This document shows, in pieces, positions 8,193 through 17,024 of a stretch of DNA of 64,000 nt (the first letter of the stretch is position 1; every line of letters begins with the position of its first letter). The stretch is from NAK19 sp034434515 (GTDB lineage Bacteria > Chloroflexota > Anaerolineae > Anaerolineales > UBA4823). The DNA lies in assembly GCA_034434515.1 (NCBI GenBank), contig DAOTZA010000139.1, positions 16,201-80,200 of the forward strand, read 5' to 3'. A model generated the notes under the pieces. The model saw nothing but the letters and a program-made list of their open reading frames with translations. It was not told the origin of the DNA and made no database searches. Position numbers and translations under genes: made by a program.

Positions 8193-9944
8193 TTAGCTGA
8201 ACGTTCCTTTTTTCAGCCGGTCAGCGGCGTTCTCGGTGAGGGGTATCCATACCCGCACAGCCGTGCCCTGATTCGGTTTTGAGTCGATTTGAAACAATCC
8301 GTTGACCAGCTCGGTTCGTTCACGCATGTTGACCATGCCAAGACTGCCGCGCTGATCGTAGCCACTGGCAAGGTCAACTGGATCAAAACCAACTCCATCA
8401 TCCACAATTTCTAATATGAGAATGTCCTGAGCGGCGAAATGCAAGCGCACCCAAATATGATCGGCTTTGGCGTGTTTGCGGGCGTTATTGACGGCTTCTT
8501 CAGCGATGGCAAAAATGACGCTTTGTTTATTGATCTCCAGATCCTGGATGGTGGCGGGGTCGGCTTGCACGATGACTTTTTGATTATAGGTTTCCAGCAT
8601 TTTTTCTGCCATGGCTTGTAAAGCAGCAATTAAGCCTTGCGATTCGAGCACCAGGGGACGCAATGTAAAAAGCATGTGTCGAATCTCTTTTGTCGTGCGG
8701 CGAGCTAGCTCTTCGATTTTGTATAATTCTTCGGCGGTTGCCCGCGGATCGCGCTCGAGCAAGCGTCGGGCAAAATTAACTCGCATGGCAAGGGCTGAGA
8801 CCGATTGCGTTGGTCCATCGTGTAAATCCCGGGCTAATTTTTTGCGGGCTTCTTCCTGAATCTCGAATATGCGCTCTTTCTCCTGCTCCAACTGTTGATA
8901 AAGCAAAGCGTTTTCAATGGCAACCATGGCCTGGTTGGCAATGACCTGCAAGATTTCACACCTTTCAGCGGTGAAATAATCCGCCTGAGGATGGGCATAA
9001 AGTAACAATCCATACACTTGCAAGCCTTTGCGTAATGGCAGCAGATAAACGACGTTACACTGACGGAGGGCAACCGCTCTGCTCAATTCCGGGTCGCGCA
9101 TTGGCTGGTATTGCAGGGTAGGTTGATCGTTTTCGAGGGCGCTATGCAGAATCTTGCTGTTCAAAGAAAAGTTAATTCGCTGATCGGCAGGGGTGAAATG
9201 GCGGGCTGTGACAATGCGCAATTGCGCTTTACCATTCTTCTCCTCCTCGACCATCAACACCGCCGAGACTAAGCGGTTTTCTGAGCCGTCGTCGGATAGA
9301 AGCGCCTGCGTACTGGTATCCAGAGCTGTTTCGAGCACCTGTTGATAATTCAAGGTGGCGCTGAGGGTGTTGATCAGCCGATACAAGGCTTTGCGCCGTT
9401 CGGTTTCGATCTCATGGCGAGAAGCGTCGTTAGCTTTTGATGAGGGCGACTTCTGAACGAGGCGCTGCCGGATGCGGAACAACAGAAAGCCAATTGCTCC
9501 GCCAAGCAGCAGGTAAAGGATTGAGTAAGTCAGCATCAGAACCAGATAGGGGGAGACAACCGCCCGGTCAAATAACAACCATCCTGACAGGAGCAGGTTC
9601 AAGATGACTATTCCAACCAGCCCGTAGAGCGGCAGGTTCAGCGCCGCGCTCAAGAAAGGCAGGATGGAAAACCAACCGAGGGCATAGAATTGATCTCCGC
9701 TGAGCCATAAAATTGCGGCACTGACGAGAAAATCCAGGGCAACGCTTCCAATTCGTCCGGCGCGGGTGAAGACGGAAGAAGTCAGCCAGAAGGGAAATCC
9801 CAAATTCAGGAGACTGTAAGAGAATAAAATAAGTTTACCGGGAAGAGAGAGTTCACCGAGAAGAGTAAGCAACAAGAAAAACATCCAGCGCAAGCTGATG
9901 CTTAGCAGATCCCACAAGGTTAACGGAGTTCTAGAACGGTTCAT
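8193..9944 (-). CDS. Membrane-bound NarX/DesK-type histidine kinase with GAF domain
   Basis: 583 residues. About five or six hydrophobic segments fill residues 1-160. A GAF domain follows at about 190-350. Then comes a HisKA_3 dimerization domain with the H-box RDLHDGPTQSV (about 370) and a HATPase domain with AEEAVNNARKHAKA, DDGVGFDP and GSLGMVNMRER. This architecture is that of kinases that pair with NarL/LuxR-type response regulators. No such regulator is encoded next to it, so the partner must be elsewhere. The signal is unknown. Confidence 0.93.
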   Translation of the reverse strand: MNRSRTPLTLWDLLSISLRWMFFLLLTLLGELSLPGKLILFSYSLLNLGFPFWLTSSVFTRAGRIGSVALDFLVSAAILWLSGDQFYALGWFSILPFLSAALNLPLYGLVGIVILNLLLSGWLLFDRAVVSPYLVLMLTYSILYLLLGGAIGFLLFRIRQRLVQKSPSSKANDASRHEIETERRKALYRLINTLSATLNYQQVLETALDTSTQALLSDDGSENRLVSAVLMVEEEKNGKAQLRIVTARHFTPADQRINFSLNSKILHSALENDQPTLQYQPMRDPELSRAVALRQCNVVYLLPLRKGLQVYGLLLYAHPQADYFTAERCEILQVIANQAMVAIENALLYQQLEQEKERIFEIQEEARKKLARDLHDGPTQSVSALAMRVNFARRLLERDPRATAEELYKIEELARRTTKEIRHMLFTLRPLVLESQGLIAALQAMAEKMLETYNQKVIVQADPATIQDLEINKQSVIFAIAEEAVNNARKHAKADHIWVRLHFAAQDILILEIVDDGVGFDPVDLASGYDQRGSLGMVNMRERTELVNGLFQIDSKPNQGTAVRVWIPLTENAADRLKKGTFS

Positions 9945-9983
9945 TTCGTCCTGATCCGCGTTGATTCAAACACACTTTTCGAT

Positions 9984-10592
9984 CTACTCGCTTAACAATC
10001 TGGTAAGGTAGGGCAGTAGAACCTGTAACGCGCGCCCACGATGGCTGAGGGCATTCTTTTCAGAGATGCTGAGCTCAGCCATGGTCTGGTTCAAAGCGGG
10101 TAGCAAGAAAATCGGGTCATAACCAAAGCCGCCTGCACCGCGCTCCTCCGGTATGATCTCACCTTCGCACACGCCTTCAAAGAAAGCCAATTCCTGTTGG
10201 GGGATGGCAAGGGCGAGGATGCAGCGGAAGCGCGCCGTCCAGGGGCGCGGTTTATCCTTCAAGCGGGAAAGGAGATAAGCGCGGCGGTCTGCATCGGTGG
10301 CGTTTGGCAAGGGCGCATAGCGTGCCGAGCGGAGGCCGGGTTCTCCGTTTAGAGCGTCAACTTCCAGTCCAGAATCATCGGCTAAGGTTGGCAAGCCGCT
10401 TGCAGCGACGTACGCTGTAGCTTTCTTGGCGGCGTTTTCAGCGTAGGTTGCGCCATCTTCGTGAATATCCAGGTGCAGCGCAAGGTCGCGCAAATCTAGG
10501 ATTTCAATCGGAAGGGCCGATAAGACGGCGCGCATTTCATGGACTTTGCCGATATTTGCCGTAGCCAGAAGTAACTTGTAGGGTTGGATCAT
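9984..10592 (-). CDS. rdgB: XTP/dITP pyrophosphatase (RdgB/HAM1 family)
   Basis: About 202 residues. It hydrolyses non-canonical purine nucleotides (ITP, dITP, XTP) to monophosphates and keeps them out of DNA and RNA. Family motifs: LLATANIGKVHE near the N-terminus, DDSGLEVDALNGEPG (about 72-87), FGYDPIFLLP and SHRGRAL near the C-terminus. I prefer the ATG at 10592, giving MIQPYKLLLATAN, over a TTG nine bases upstream, because GGAG lies just before it. The gene is divergent from yceD. Confidence 0.95.
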   Translation of the reverse strand: MIQPYKLLLATANIGKVHEMRAVLSALPIEILDLRDLALHLDIHEDGATYAENAAKKATAYVAASGLPTLADDSGLEVDALNGEPGLRSARYAPLPNATDADRRAYLLSRLKDKPRPWTARFRCILALAIPQQELAFFEGVCEGEIIPEERGAGGFGYDPIFLLPALNQTMAELSISEKNALSHRGRALQVLLPYLTRLLSE

Positions 10593-10647
10593 ACGCTCCA
10601 ATAAATTTTACATCAAAATTCTGCAAATACAAAATATATAGTAATTC

Positions 10648-10676
10648 TTGACAGATTGAAAGGGTTATGCTATAAT
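10648..10676 (+). promoter_or_regulatory. Consensus extended -10 sigma-70 promoter for yceD
   Basis: Perfect -35 TTGACA (10648-10653), 17-base spacer, perfect -10 TATAAT (10671-10676) with the extended TGn element (10668-10670). The predicted start is about 23 bases before the yceD GTG. It is the strongest promoter-like sequence in the window. Confidence 0.88.
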
Positions 10677-10705
10677 TTTTATAACTTTCCGGATGTGGAT
10701 GATCC

Positions 10706-11227
10706 GTGGTTGCTAAAGGTCCTCTTCGTCTCAATGCCGGCTTTATTGTTGGTCTTCCAGTAGGTGAGAGCCGTGACTTTGATGTTGACATCTCCCATAT
10801 TGTCCTCGAGTCAGACTTAATCTTAGATGAGTTGAGCGGCAGTGTGCGCATCACCCGCACAGCTCAGGGACTGCTGCTCCATGCCATGATGCATGCAACG
10901 ACCCCAAGCCAATGCGTGCGTTGTCTCAATGATTTTACCTTACCCCTGGAAGTTGATTTTACGGAATTATACGCTTTCTCCCGCAATGGGATGAGTGAAA
11001 GTGGCTTGCTTTTGCCCGAGGATGCCCAGATTGATCTTTCACCGCTGGTGCGCGAATATATGCTATTAGCCGTTCCAATTCAGCCACTGTGTATGCCAGA
11101 CTGCAAAGGGCTTTGTCCGATTTGCGGCGCTAACCAAAATGAAAATGTCTGTAATCATCCTGAAGAAGAGATTGATCCAAGGCTATCTATCCTGAAAACG
11201 TGGTTAGATCACAACGAGATCGAATAG
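10706..11227 (+). CDS. yceD: YceD/DUF177 family protein
   Basis: 173 residues with the family pattern: an N-terminal beta-rich part, CVRCLNDF near residue 70, and a C-terminal Cys-rich motif CKGLCPICGANQNENVCNH (about 132-150) that probably binds zinc. DUF177 proteins are usually encoded directly before rpmF (ribosomal protein L32) and are linked to 23S rRNA processing or accumulation. Here rpmF is not adjacent and a sigma factor gene follows instead. GTG start at 10706; the strong promoter at 10648 implies high expression. Confidence 0.88.
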   Translation: MVAKGPLRLNAGFIVGLPVGESRDFDVDISHIVLESDLILDELSGSVRITRTAQGLLLHAMMHATTPSQCVRCLNDFTLPLEVDFTELYAFSRNGMSESGLLLPEDAQIDLSPLVREYMLLAVPIQPLCMPDCKGLCPICGANQNENVCNHPEEEIDPRLSILKTWLDHNEIE

Positions 11228-11272
11228 TTTTCGTCCTTGTTCGCCTGTTTTTATAGTTAAGGAGGGATGCGC

Positions 11273-12292
11273 ATGGTTTTATCAGGGGCAGACATTGTTG
11301 AGGAAATCAATCCTTTTCTTTTAACGTCTTTAAGTGAAATTGAGCTGGCAGAGACGGAAGAGTATGACGAAAATTCGGATCATTTTTCCGATGACACCTT
11401 AGATATCTATCTTCGTGAAATGGCGGCCGTGCCTCTTCTGAGCCATCAAGAAGAGATCGATCTGGCACGCCGTTTTGAACGCGGCAAACAAGCTCAGCTC
11501 GAACTTGCCAACACGAAAGGTAGAATCAGCAAAAGAAGATTAGCCGAACTCAAGGCTCTGATCAGCGATGGCCTGGCTGCCCGTGAACATCTGATTAAAG
11601 CCAATACTCGCCTAGTGATCTCGATTGCGCGACGCTATATCGGCTGCGGTGTGCCATTGAGCGACCTGATCCAGGAGGGTAATTTGGGTCTGATCCGCGC
11701 GGTCGAAAAGTTCGAGTACCAGCGCGGATTTCGTTTTTCAACCTATGCCACCTGGTGGATCCGTCAGGCAGTCATGCGGGCGATTGCCATGCAGAGCCGC
11801 ACCATCCGTTTACCAGTCTATCTTGGCGATCGCGTGCGCCAGTTTCAACAGGTTGCGCATGCGCTCGAACAAGAGTTGGGCAGACCACCCACCTTGCAGG
11901 AATTAGCCCAGGAGTTGAATGTAACCCCTGAGAAGGTGCACTGGGTCATGCAGATGTCTCAGACACCGCTCTCTCTCGAAGACCCTTACGGAGACGAGGA
12001 GGATTCGGAATTTGGGGCTTTTGTAGAAGATGAAACGGCGGAGCAACCGTATGATGCTGTGCAACAAATGATGCTTCAGGAGCAAGTGGAACAAGCCCTG
12101 GCTACCCTTACCCCGCGCGAAGCCCGCGTGCTCCGCTTAAGGTATGGCTTAGGATATCAAAGGCAGTTGACGTTGGAGGAGGTTGGGGATAAATTCGGTT
12201 TAACCCGCGAACGAATCCGCCAAATTGAACTGCAAGCATTGCGCCGCTTGCGTCATCCCAGTCGAGCGCGTATCTTGCGCGAATATCTCTAG
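11273..12292 (+). CDS. RNA polymerase sigma-70 family factor (group 1/2 type)
   Basis: 339 residues with region 1.2 (DTLDIYLREMAAVPLLS, about 38-55), region 2 with the -10 recognition helix (FRFSTYATWWIRQAV), region 3 (about 190-255) and region 4 with helix-turn-helix (TLEEVGDKFGLTRERIRQIE). Region 1.1 is absent. The sequence is close to primary sigma factors, but RTIRLPVYLGDR differs from the usual RTIRIPVHM, so it may be a group 2 paralogue. ATG 11273 is chosen over ATG 11267 because AAGGAGG (11259-11265) is 7 bases before the former and abuts the latter. Confidence 0.93.
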   Translation: MVLSGADIVEEINPFLLTSLSEIELAETEEYDENSDHFSDDTLDIYLREMAAVPLLSHQEEIDLARRFERGKQAQLELANTKGRISKRRLAELKALISDGLAAREHLIKANTRLVISIARRYIGCGVPLSDLIQEGNLGLIRAVEKFEYQRGFRFSTYATWWIRQAVMRAIAMQSRTIRLPVYLGDRVRQFQQVAHALEQELGRPPTLQELAQELNVTPEKVHWVMQMSQTPLSLEDPYGDEEDSEFGAFVEDETAEQPYDAVQQMMLQEQVEQALATLTPREARVLRLRYGLGYQRQLTLEEVGDKFGLTRERIRQIELQALRRLRHPSRARILREYL

Positions 12293-12312
12293 CCAACAAT
12301 GCAAAGTAGAGG

Positions 12313-12341
12313 TTGACAAAATCTATTTGTGCGGATAAACT
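12313..12341 (+). promoter_or_regulatory. Sigma-70 promoter upstream of metG leader RNA
   Basis: -35 TTGACA (12313-12318), 17-base spacer, -10 TAAACT (12336-12341). It begins 20 bases past the sigma factor stop codon. The predicted start is near 12348, about 185 bases upstream of the metG start codon. Confidence 0.75.
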
Positions 12342-12347
12342 CACCCC

Positions 12348-12507
12348 GATATGAATGGTTGGATGATGTCACCAAACCCAATGATGCGCCTTTTGATGGC
12401 GGCAATGCCCAAGTCGCCAAGCAGACGGACAGCCCGGTTGCCTTCCCAATCGGGTTGAGATGGAAAACATCGATAGAATGGGCTGTCCAAAAAGGACAGC
12501 CTTTTTA
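12348..12507 (+). ncRNA. Structured leader RNA or attenuator before metG (class not recognised)
   Basis: About 160 bases between a good promoter and an intrinsic terminator, with several possible stems: 12357-12362 with 12372-12378 (one bulge), 12398-12401 with 12415-12418, and 12433-12440 with 12447-12454 (8 bp, one G-U). GGACAGCCC at 12427-12435 is an exact complement of 12480-12488, the 5' arm of the terminator. Terminator and antiterminator hairpins are therefore mutually exclusive, as in riboswitches and attenuators. No T-box motif or S-box (SAM-I) consensus is present. It could also be a free small RNA. Confidence 0.55.
12481..12506 (+). terminator. Intrinsic terminator in the metG leader
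   Basis: GGCTGTCC (12481-12488), loop AAAAA, GGACAGCC (12494-12501) and five T, with a second T-run shortly after. It lies 27 bases before the metG ATG. A full-strength terminator at this position implies either conditional read-through or that metG has another source of transcription. Confidence 0.88.
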
Positions 12508-12532
12508 ATTTTTGCTCTGGAGGAGGAATGCC

Positions 12533-14317
12533 ATGACTCAAAATATCCTGGTTGCGGTTGCCTGGCCATACGCAAATTCTGAAATTCATGTTGGCAATCT
12601 TACCGGCTCTTACTTGCCAGCCGACATCTTTGCCCGTTTTCAGCGCCTAAGGGGGAACCGGGTGGCGATGGTTTCGGGGTCGGATTCGCATGGGACGCCG
12701 GTGACCGTGCGCGCTGATGCTGAAGGCACCACCCCCTATCAGGTTTATCAAAGGTACCATCAAGGCTTTCTCGAATTATTCCAGAAAGCCGGTTTGACCT
12801 ACGATCTGTTCACTAGCACTCATACTACCAATCACTTCAAGGTCTCGCAGGCAATTTTCCTGGCTTTGAATCACAATGGTTACCTCTATACCCAGAGCGA
12901 GCAACAATGGTTTTCACCCACTCAGAATCGATTTTTGCCCGATCGCTATGTCGAAGGCACCTGTTATCTATGTGGTTATGAAGGCGCTCGGGGAGATCAA
13001 TGCGATGGCTGCGGTAATCTCCTCGATGCCACCCAACTGATCAACCCTCGATCAAAGATCGATGGCTCGACGCCCGAATTGCGCGAGACAGCCCATTTTT
13101 ATCTCGATCTCGCCGCGTTACAGCCTGAGATCGTGCGCTTTTTGGAAGAACGTCAATCCTATTGGCGGCCAAATGTCTTGCGCCAATCCTTAGGACAAAT
13201 CCAGGCCGAAAATTTGCGCGGGCGGCCGATCACCCGTGATCTGGATTGGGGAATCCCGGTGCCAATCGAGGGTTGGGAGGGAAAATGTCTCTATGTCTGG
13301 TTTGAAGCGGTGATCGGTTATCTTTCGGCAACGATCGAGTGGGCACAAATACAGGGGCAAGCAGATGCCTGGCAGGATTGGTGGTTCAACCCTGAAGCGC
13401 GGGCTTATTATTTTATCGGTAAAGACAACATTCCTTTTCATGCCATCATCTGGCCAGGTCAATTAATTGGCTCTGGCGAATGGTTTGGAAAACTCTTTGC
13501 CAACGTTGGAGGGAAGCGATTGACCTTGCCGTATGATGTGCCGGCCAATGAGTTTATGAATCTGGAAGGCAAGAAGATCTCGGGCAGTCGGAACTGGGCG
13601 GTTTGGGGAAATGATTTCCTTAGCCGCTACGATCCTGACCCGTTGCGCTATTACCTCACCGCCAACATGCCTGAAACGCGCGATACCGATTGGGATTGGC
13701 AAGATTTCTATCAGCGCAACAATAGTGAGTTGGTGGCGACTTGGGGTAATCTTGCCAATCGAGTGTTGTCCTTTGCTTTCAAACATTGGGACGGGCACGT
13801 TCCCGATGCGGGAGAATTACGCGCCGTTGATCAGGAATTGTTGGAAAAAGTTCGCCAGGGTTTCCAAACCGTTAGCGAACATCTGGAAGCTGTGCGCCTG
13901 CGAGCAGCCCTTTTGGAAACAATGAACCTTGCCAGCGAGGTGAATAAATACCTGGATTTGACCGGTCCATGGTTTGAGATCAAGACCGACAAAGATGCTG
14001 CTGCCAAGTCGATCTTCACTGCCTTGCGCGCAATCGATACGTTGAAAGTCCTTTTTGCTCCGTTTCTGCCGTTTAGTACGGAGAAAATCCATCGCTATCT
14101 TGGCTATTACCAACCATTCTTTGGCGAACAAAAAACTGAGCTGCTCACCGATGAATTGGGCGAACATCGGGTCTTGCTCTATGATGGTTCACGGGCAAGT
14201 GGAGAATGGAAGCTCAGTGAATTGCCGCCTGGTCAAGCGCTTACCCAGCCTGCGCCGCTGTTCAAAAAATTAGAAGAAAAAATTGTCGCCGAGGAGCGGG
14301 CTCGCCTGGGAGCTTGA
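12533..14317 (+). CDS. metG: Methionine-tRNA ligase
   Basis: 594-residue class I synthetase that charges tRNA-Met. The HIGH-like motif is HVGN (residues 19-22). The zinc knuckle lies at about 144-161 (CYLCG and CDGCG). The KMSKS-like loop KKISGS is at about residue 345. The C-terminal helical anticodon-binding domain ends near 590, and there is no C-terminal EMAP-type tRNA-binding domain. ATG 12533 is preceded by AGGAGG at 12521-12526. A TTG at 12512 in the same frame would add seven residues upstream of the Shine-Dalgarno and is rejected. The upstream leader RNA may control expression. Confidence 0.96.
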   Translation: MTQNILVAVAWPYANSEIHVGNLTGSYLPADIFARFQRLRGNRVAMVSGSDSHGTPVTVRADAEGTTPYQVYQRYHQGFLELFQKAGLTYDLFTSTHTTNHFKVSQAIFLALNHNGYLYTQSEQQWFSPTQNRFLPDRYVEGTCYLCGYEGARGDQCDGCGNLLDATQLINPRSKIDGSTPELRETAHFYLDLAALQPEIVRFLEERQSYWRPNVLRQSLGQIQAENLRGRPITRDLDWGIPVPIEGWEGKCLYVWFEAVIGYLSATIEWAQIQGQADAWQDWWFNPEARAYYFIGKDNIPFHAIIWPGQLIGSGEWFGKLFANVGGKRLTLPYDVPANEFMNLEGKKISGSRNWAVWGNDFLSRYDPDPLRYYLTANMPETRDTDWDWQDFYQRNNSELVATWGNLANRVLSFAFKHWDGHVPDAGELRAVDQELLEKVRQGFQTVSEHLEAVRLRAALLETMNLASEVNKYLDLTGPWFEIKTDKDAAAKSIFTALRAIDTLKVLFAPFLPFSTEKIHRYLGYYQPFFGEQKTELLTDELGEHRVLLYDGSRASGEWKLSELPPGQALTQPAPLFKKLEEKIVAEERARLGA

Positions 14318-14322
14318 GTGAG

Positions 14323-15072
14323 TCAAGCCTGATGCAGGCTTTCCCTAGGCGAACGGAGATACCAGCATCCGTCCGCTTTAACCATCACCTCATAAACTTT
14401 TCCCTGATAGCTTAGGGTCAAAAAGTGACTGCCCGAAGCATCTTGCCAGCGGCGTCCAATCGATTCAATGGGAATCCAATTCTCTTGCCAGTAGATGGCG
14501 CGGATGCGCAGGGAAGCAAAGTCTGTACCGCTGAACTCAACCGCAATGGGTTGGGTCGCTCTGAGACGGCGTTGCAGGGCTGGCTGGTTCCCGTGGTGGG
14601 CAATCCGCTCAGCCAGCCACCAGAGGGCAGCTTCTGCGCTTTGCTGTTTGATTTGTTCCCGTGTGCCAAAAAAACGATAGAGGTGAGCATGGATTTGATC
14701 GAGGACTGCCAGCCCAATCCACACTGTGCCAACCGGCTTTTGAGGCGAACCACCGCCTGGTCCGGCGATGCCGCTGACGGAGATGGCCGTCTGGACCTGA
14801 AAGAGATGCTTAACCCCCTGAGCCATTTCTTTCACCGTTTGTTCGCTAACCGCTCCGAAGCGATCTAGCGTATCCTGGCTTACCCCAAGCAGATGTTGCT
14901 TGGCTGCGTTTGAATAGGCGACGACGCCGCCCAGGTAAACTTCAGAAGCGCCGGCTACATTGGTTATGCGATGACTGATCAACCCCCCTGTGCACGATTC
15001 GGCAAGGGCAAGTGTCCAACCCAGAGCAGTGAGTTGTTCGGTAAGCACAAATTCGATCGGATGAGTGTCCAT
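14323..15072 (-). CDS. CinA C-terminal domain protein (nicotinamide-nucleotide amidase type)
   Basis: 249 residues. The first 160 match the CinA C-terminal/PncC domain: LAESCTGGLISHRIT near the N-terminus, the segment GGVVAYSNAAKQHLLGV and SGIAGPGGGSPQKPVGTVWIG. Such enzymes deamidate nicotinamide mononucleotide in pyridine-nucleotide recycling. The remaining 85 residues form an extension not typical of stand-alone PncC proteins, and I do not recognise it. The gene is convergent with metG, 5 bases apart, and divergent from uvrC. Confidence 0.88.
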   Translation of the reverse strand: MDTHPIEFVLTEQLTALGWTLALAESCTGGLISHRITNVAGASEVYLGGVVAYSNAAKQHLLGVSQDTLDRFGAVSEQTVKEMAQGVKHLFQVQTAISVSGIAGPGGGSPQKPVGTVWIGLAVLDQIHAHLYRFFGTREQIKQQSAEAALWWLAERIAHHGNQPALQRRLRATQPIAVEFSGTDFASLRIRAIYWQENWIPIESIGRRWQDASGSHFLTLSYQGKVYEVMVKADGCWYLRSPRESLHQA

Positions 15073-15139
15073 GGCAGGAATTATACTTGCGATTCCAGAA
15101 TGCTTGCTGGATAGAACTCTTGGTAAAATTTAGCTGAAG

Positions 15140-17014
15140 ATGGAGAAGAATAGCGGACTTCCAGATAGTATTGTGGCATTGCTGCCAAATTTGCCTGCTC
15201 GCCCTGGTTGTTACCTAATGAAGGATGGCGAGGGGAAGGTCATTTATGTCGGCAAAGCGGTGAATCTCCGCAATCGGGTGCGTTCATACTTCCACGCTCC
15301 TCAACAACTCAATCCACGCATCCGCCGCATGGTGGAGAAAATTGCCGACATCGAGTGGATTATCGTCGATTCAGAACTCGAGGCGCTGATCCTCGAGATG
15401 AATTTGATCAAGAAGTATCGCCCGCATTACAATGTGCGTCTTAAGGATGATAAGCGGTATCCTTATATCAAAGTGCATTGGGCGGATGATTTTCCGAAAG
15501 TTACCGTTACTCGCCAGATGATCCAGGATGGGTCACGCTATTTTGGCCCTTATACCAGTGTTTGGGCGGTTCACCAAACCCTGGATTTGCTGCGACGTAT
15601 TTTTCCTTACCTGACCTGCGATCGGGTGATCACCGGCAAGGATGAACGCGCGTGCTTGTATTACGATATTAAGTTGTGTCGCGCGCCATGTATCGGAGCA
15701 ATTGATCGAGAGAGCTATCGCCAGATGATCGCCGATCTATGTCATTTTTTAGAAGGACATACCGAAGAAATTGTCGCTCGGCTCAGGGTTAAAATGGAAA
15801 AAGCCGCCGAGAACTTGCAGTTTGAACAGGCAGCGGTGATCCGCGATCAAATCCGCGCCATTGAGAACGTGGTCGAAAAGCAAAAGGTGATCTCAAGTGA
15901 GATGACCGACTCGGATGTGATTGCCCTCGCCCGTGATAATGGCGATGCCTGCGTGCAGATCTTCTTCATCCGCAGCGGTAAATTAATCGGCCGCGAATAT
16001 TTTTTGTTAGAGGGCGCGGAAGAAACACCCGATGCAACTGTGATGGCTGAATTTATCAAACATTTTTACGATCGGGCAGCATCTGTTCCGGATCAAGTGT
16101 TATTGCCCGAGGAAGTCGAAGAAGCCCAAATTATCCGCCAATGGTTAAGTCAAAAGAAGGGTTCTCAAAAGGTGGAAATTAGCGTGCCACGGATCGGCAT
16201 CCAGCAAGCGTTGATCCAGATGGCAGCCGAAAACGCAGCTCAGACTTTAGCTACTTTGAAAGCGCAATGGGAGGTGGACACTCATCGGCAAGAGCAAGCC
16301 TTGCTGGAACTGCAAGAGTCTTTGGGCATCGAAAAGCCGCTCAACCGAATTGAATGCTACGATATTTCCAATACCCAGGGCGTGGCTGCGATTGGTAGCA
16401 TGGTGGTGTTTGAAAAAGGAACGCCGCGCAAAAGCTATTATCGCCGCTTTAACATCCGCTCGGTTAGCGGGCAAGATGACTTTGCCAGCCTAGAAGAAAC
16501 GCTCGAACGTCGCTTTCGGCGCTGGCAAGCAGCCCAAGAGCAGGAAGACAGCCCGGGCAAGAAACCTGACGCCGCTTTTGCCATTTTGCCCGATCTGATA
16601 ATTGTTGATGGCGGCAAAGGACAACTGAGCCGGGCGGTCAAAGTGTTAGAACGTTTTGGTTTATTTGAGCGGGTCAGTGTGATTAGTTTGGCAAAGCAGC
16701 AGGAAGAAGTCTTTTTACCCCACCGCTCGGAGAGTATCTTGTTGCCGAGGCATTCGCAAGGCTTTTATCTGTTGCAACGTATCCGTGATGAAGCGCACCG
16801 TTTCGCCATCACTGCTCATCGCAAATTGCGCACCAAACAGGGGCTGGCTTCGCGTCTGGAACTAATTCCTGGCATTGGCCCGGTCAAACGCAAACGTCTA
16901 TTGCAGCATTTCGGTGACGTGGATGCCATTCGCAACGCCAGCCTGGAAGAGCTGACTGCGGTCGAAGGCATTACCCCACACTTAGCGCTCCAGATTAAAT
17001 CTACTCTAGAATGA
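15140..17014 (+). CDS. uvrC: Excinuclease ABC subunit C
   Basis: 624 residues with the full UvrC layout: GIY-YIG nuclease (about 18-95, PGCYLMKDGEGKVIYVGKA), a Cys-containing segment (CLYYDIKLCRAPCIG), a UVR motif (about 205-240), the RNase H-like 5' nuclease domain (IECYDISNTQG, IIVDGGKGQL) and tandem HhH at the C-terminus (LIPGIGPVKRKRLLQHFG). It makes the dual incisions of nucleotide excision repair with UvrAB. An extended -10 (TGG TAAAAT, 15121-15129) lies only 10 bases before the ATG and no Shine-Dalgarno is visible, so the mRNA may be leaderless. Confidence 0.97.
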   Translation: MEKNSGLPDSIVALLPNLPARPGCYLMKDGEGKVIYVGKAVNLRNRVRSYFHAPQQLNPRIRRMVEKIADIEWIIVDSELEALILEMNLIKKYRPHYNVRLKDDKRYPYIKVHWADDFPKVTVTRQMIQDGSRYFGPYTSVWAVHQTLDLLRRIFPYLTCDRVITGKDERACLYYDIKLCRAPCIGAIDRESYRQMIADLCHFLEGHTEEIVARLRVKMEKAAENLQFEQAAVIRDQIRAIENVVEKQKVISSEMTDSDVIALARDNGDACVQIFFIRSGKLIGREYFLLEGAEETPDATVMAEFIKHFYDRAASVPDQVLLPEEVEEAQIIRQWLSQKKGSQKVEISVPRIGIQQALIQMAAENAAQTLATLKAQWEVDTHRQEQALLELQESLGIEKPLNRIECYDISNTQGVAAIGSMVVFEKGTPRKSYYRRFNIRSVSGQDDFASLEETLERRFRRWQAAQEQEDSPGKKPDAAFAILPDLIIVDGGKGQLSRAVKVLERFGLFERVSVISLAKQQEEVFLPHRSESILLPRHSQGFYLLQRIRDEAHRFAITAHRKLRTKQGLASRLELIPGIGPVKRKRLLQHFGDVDAIRNASLEELTAVEGITPHLALQIKSTLE

Positions 17015-17024
17015 GAGGCAGGAG

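Noticed and set aside
12329..12507. GTG-initiated frame of about 59 codons upstream of metG
   Set aside because: Its start lies inside the promoter spacer, upstream of the predicted transcription start; it has no ribosome site and ends in the terminator. The RNA interpretation fits better.
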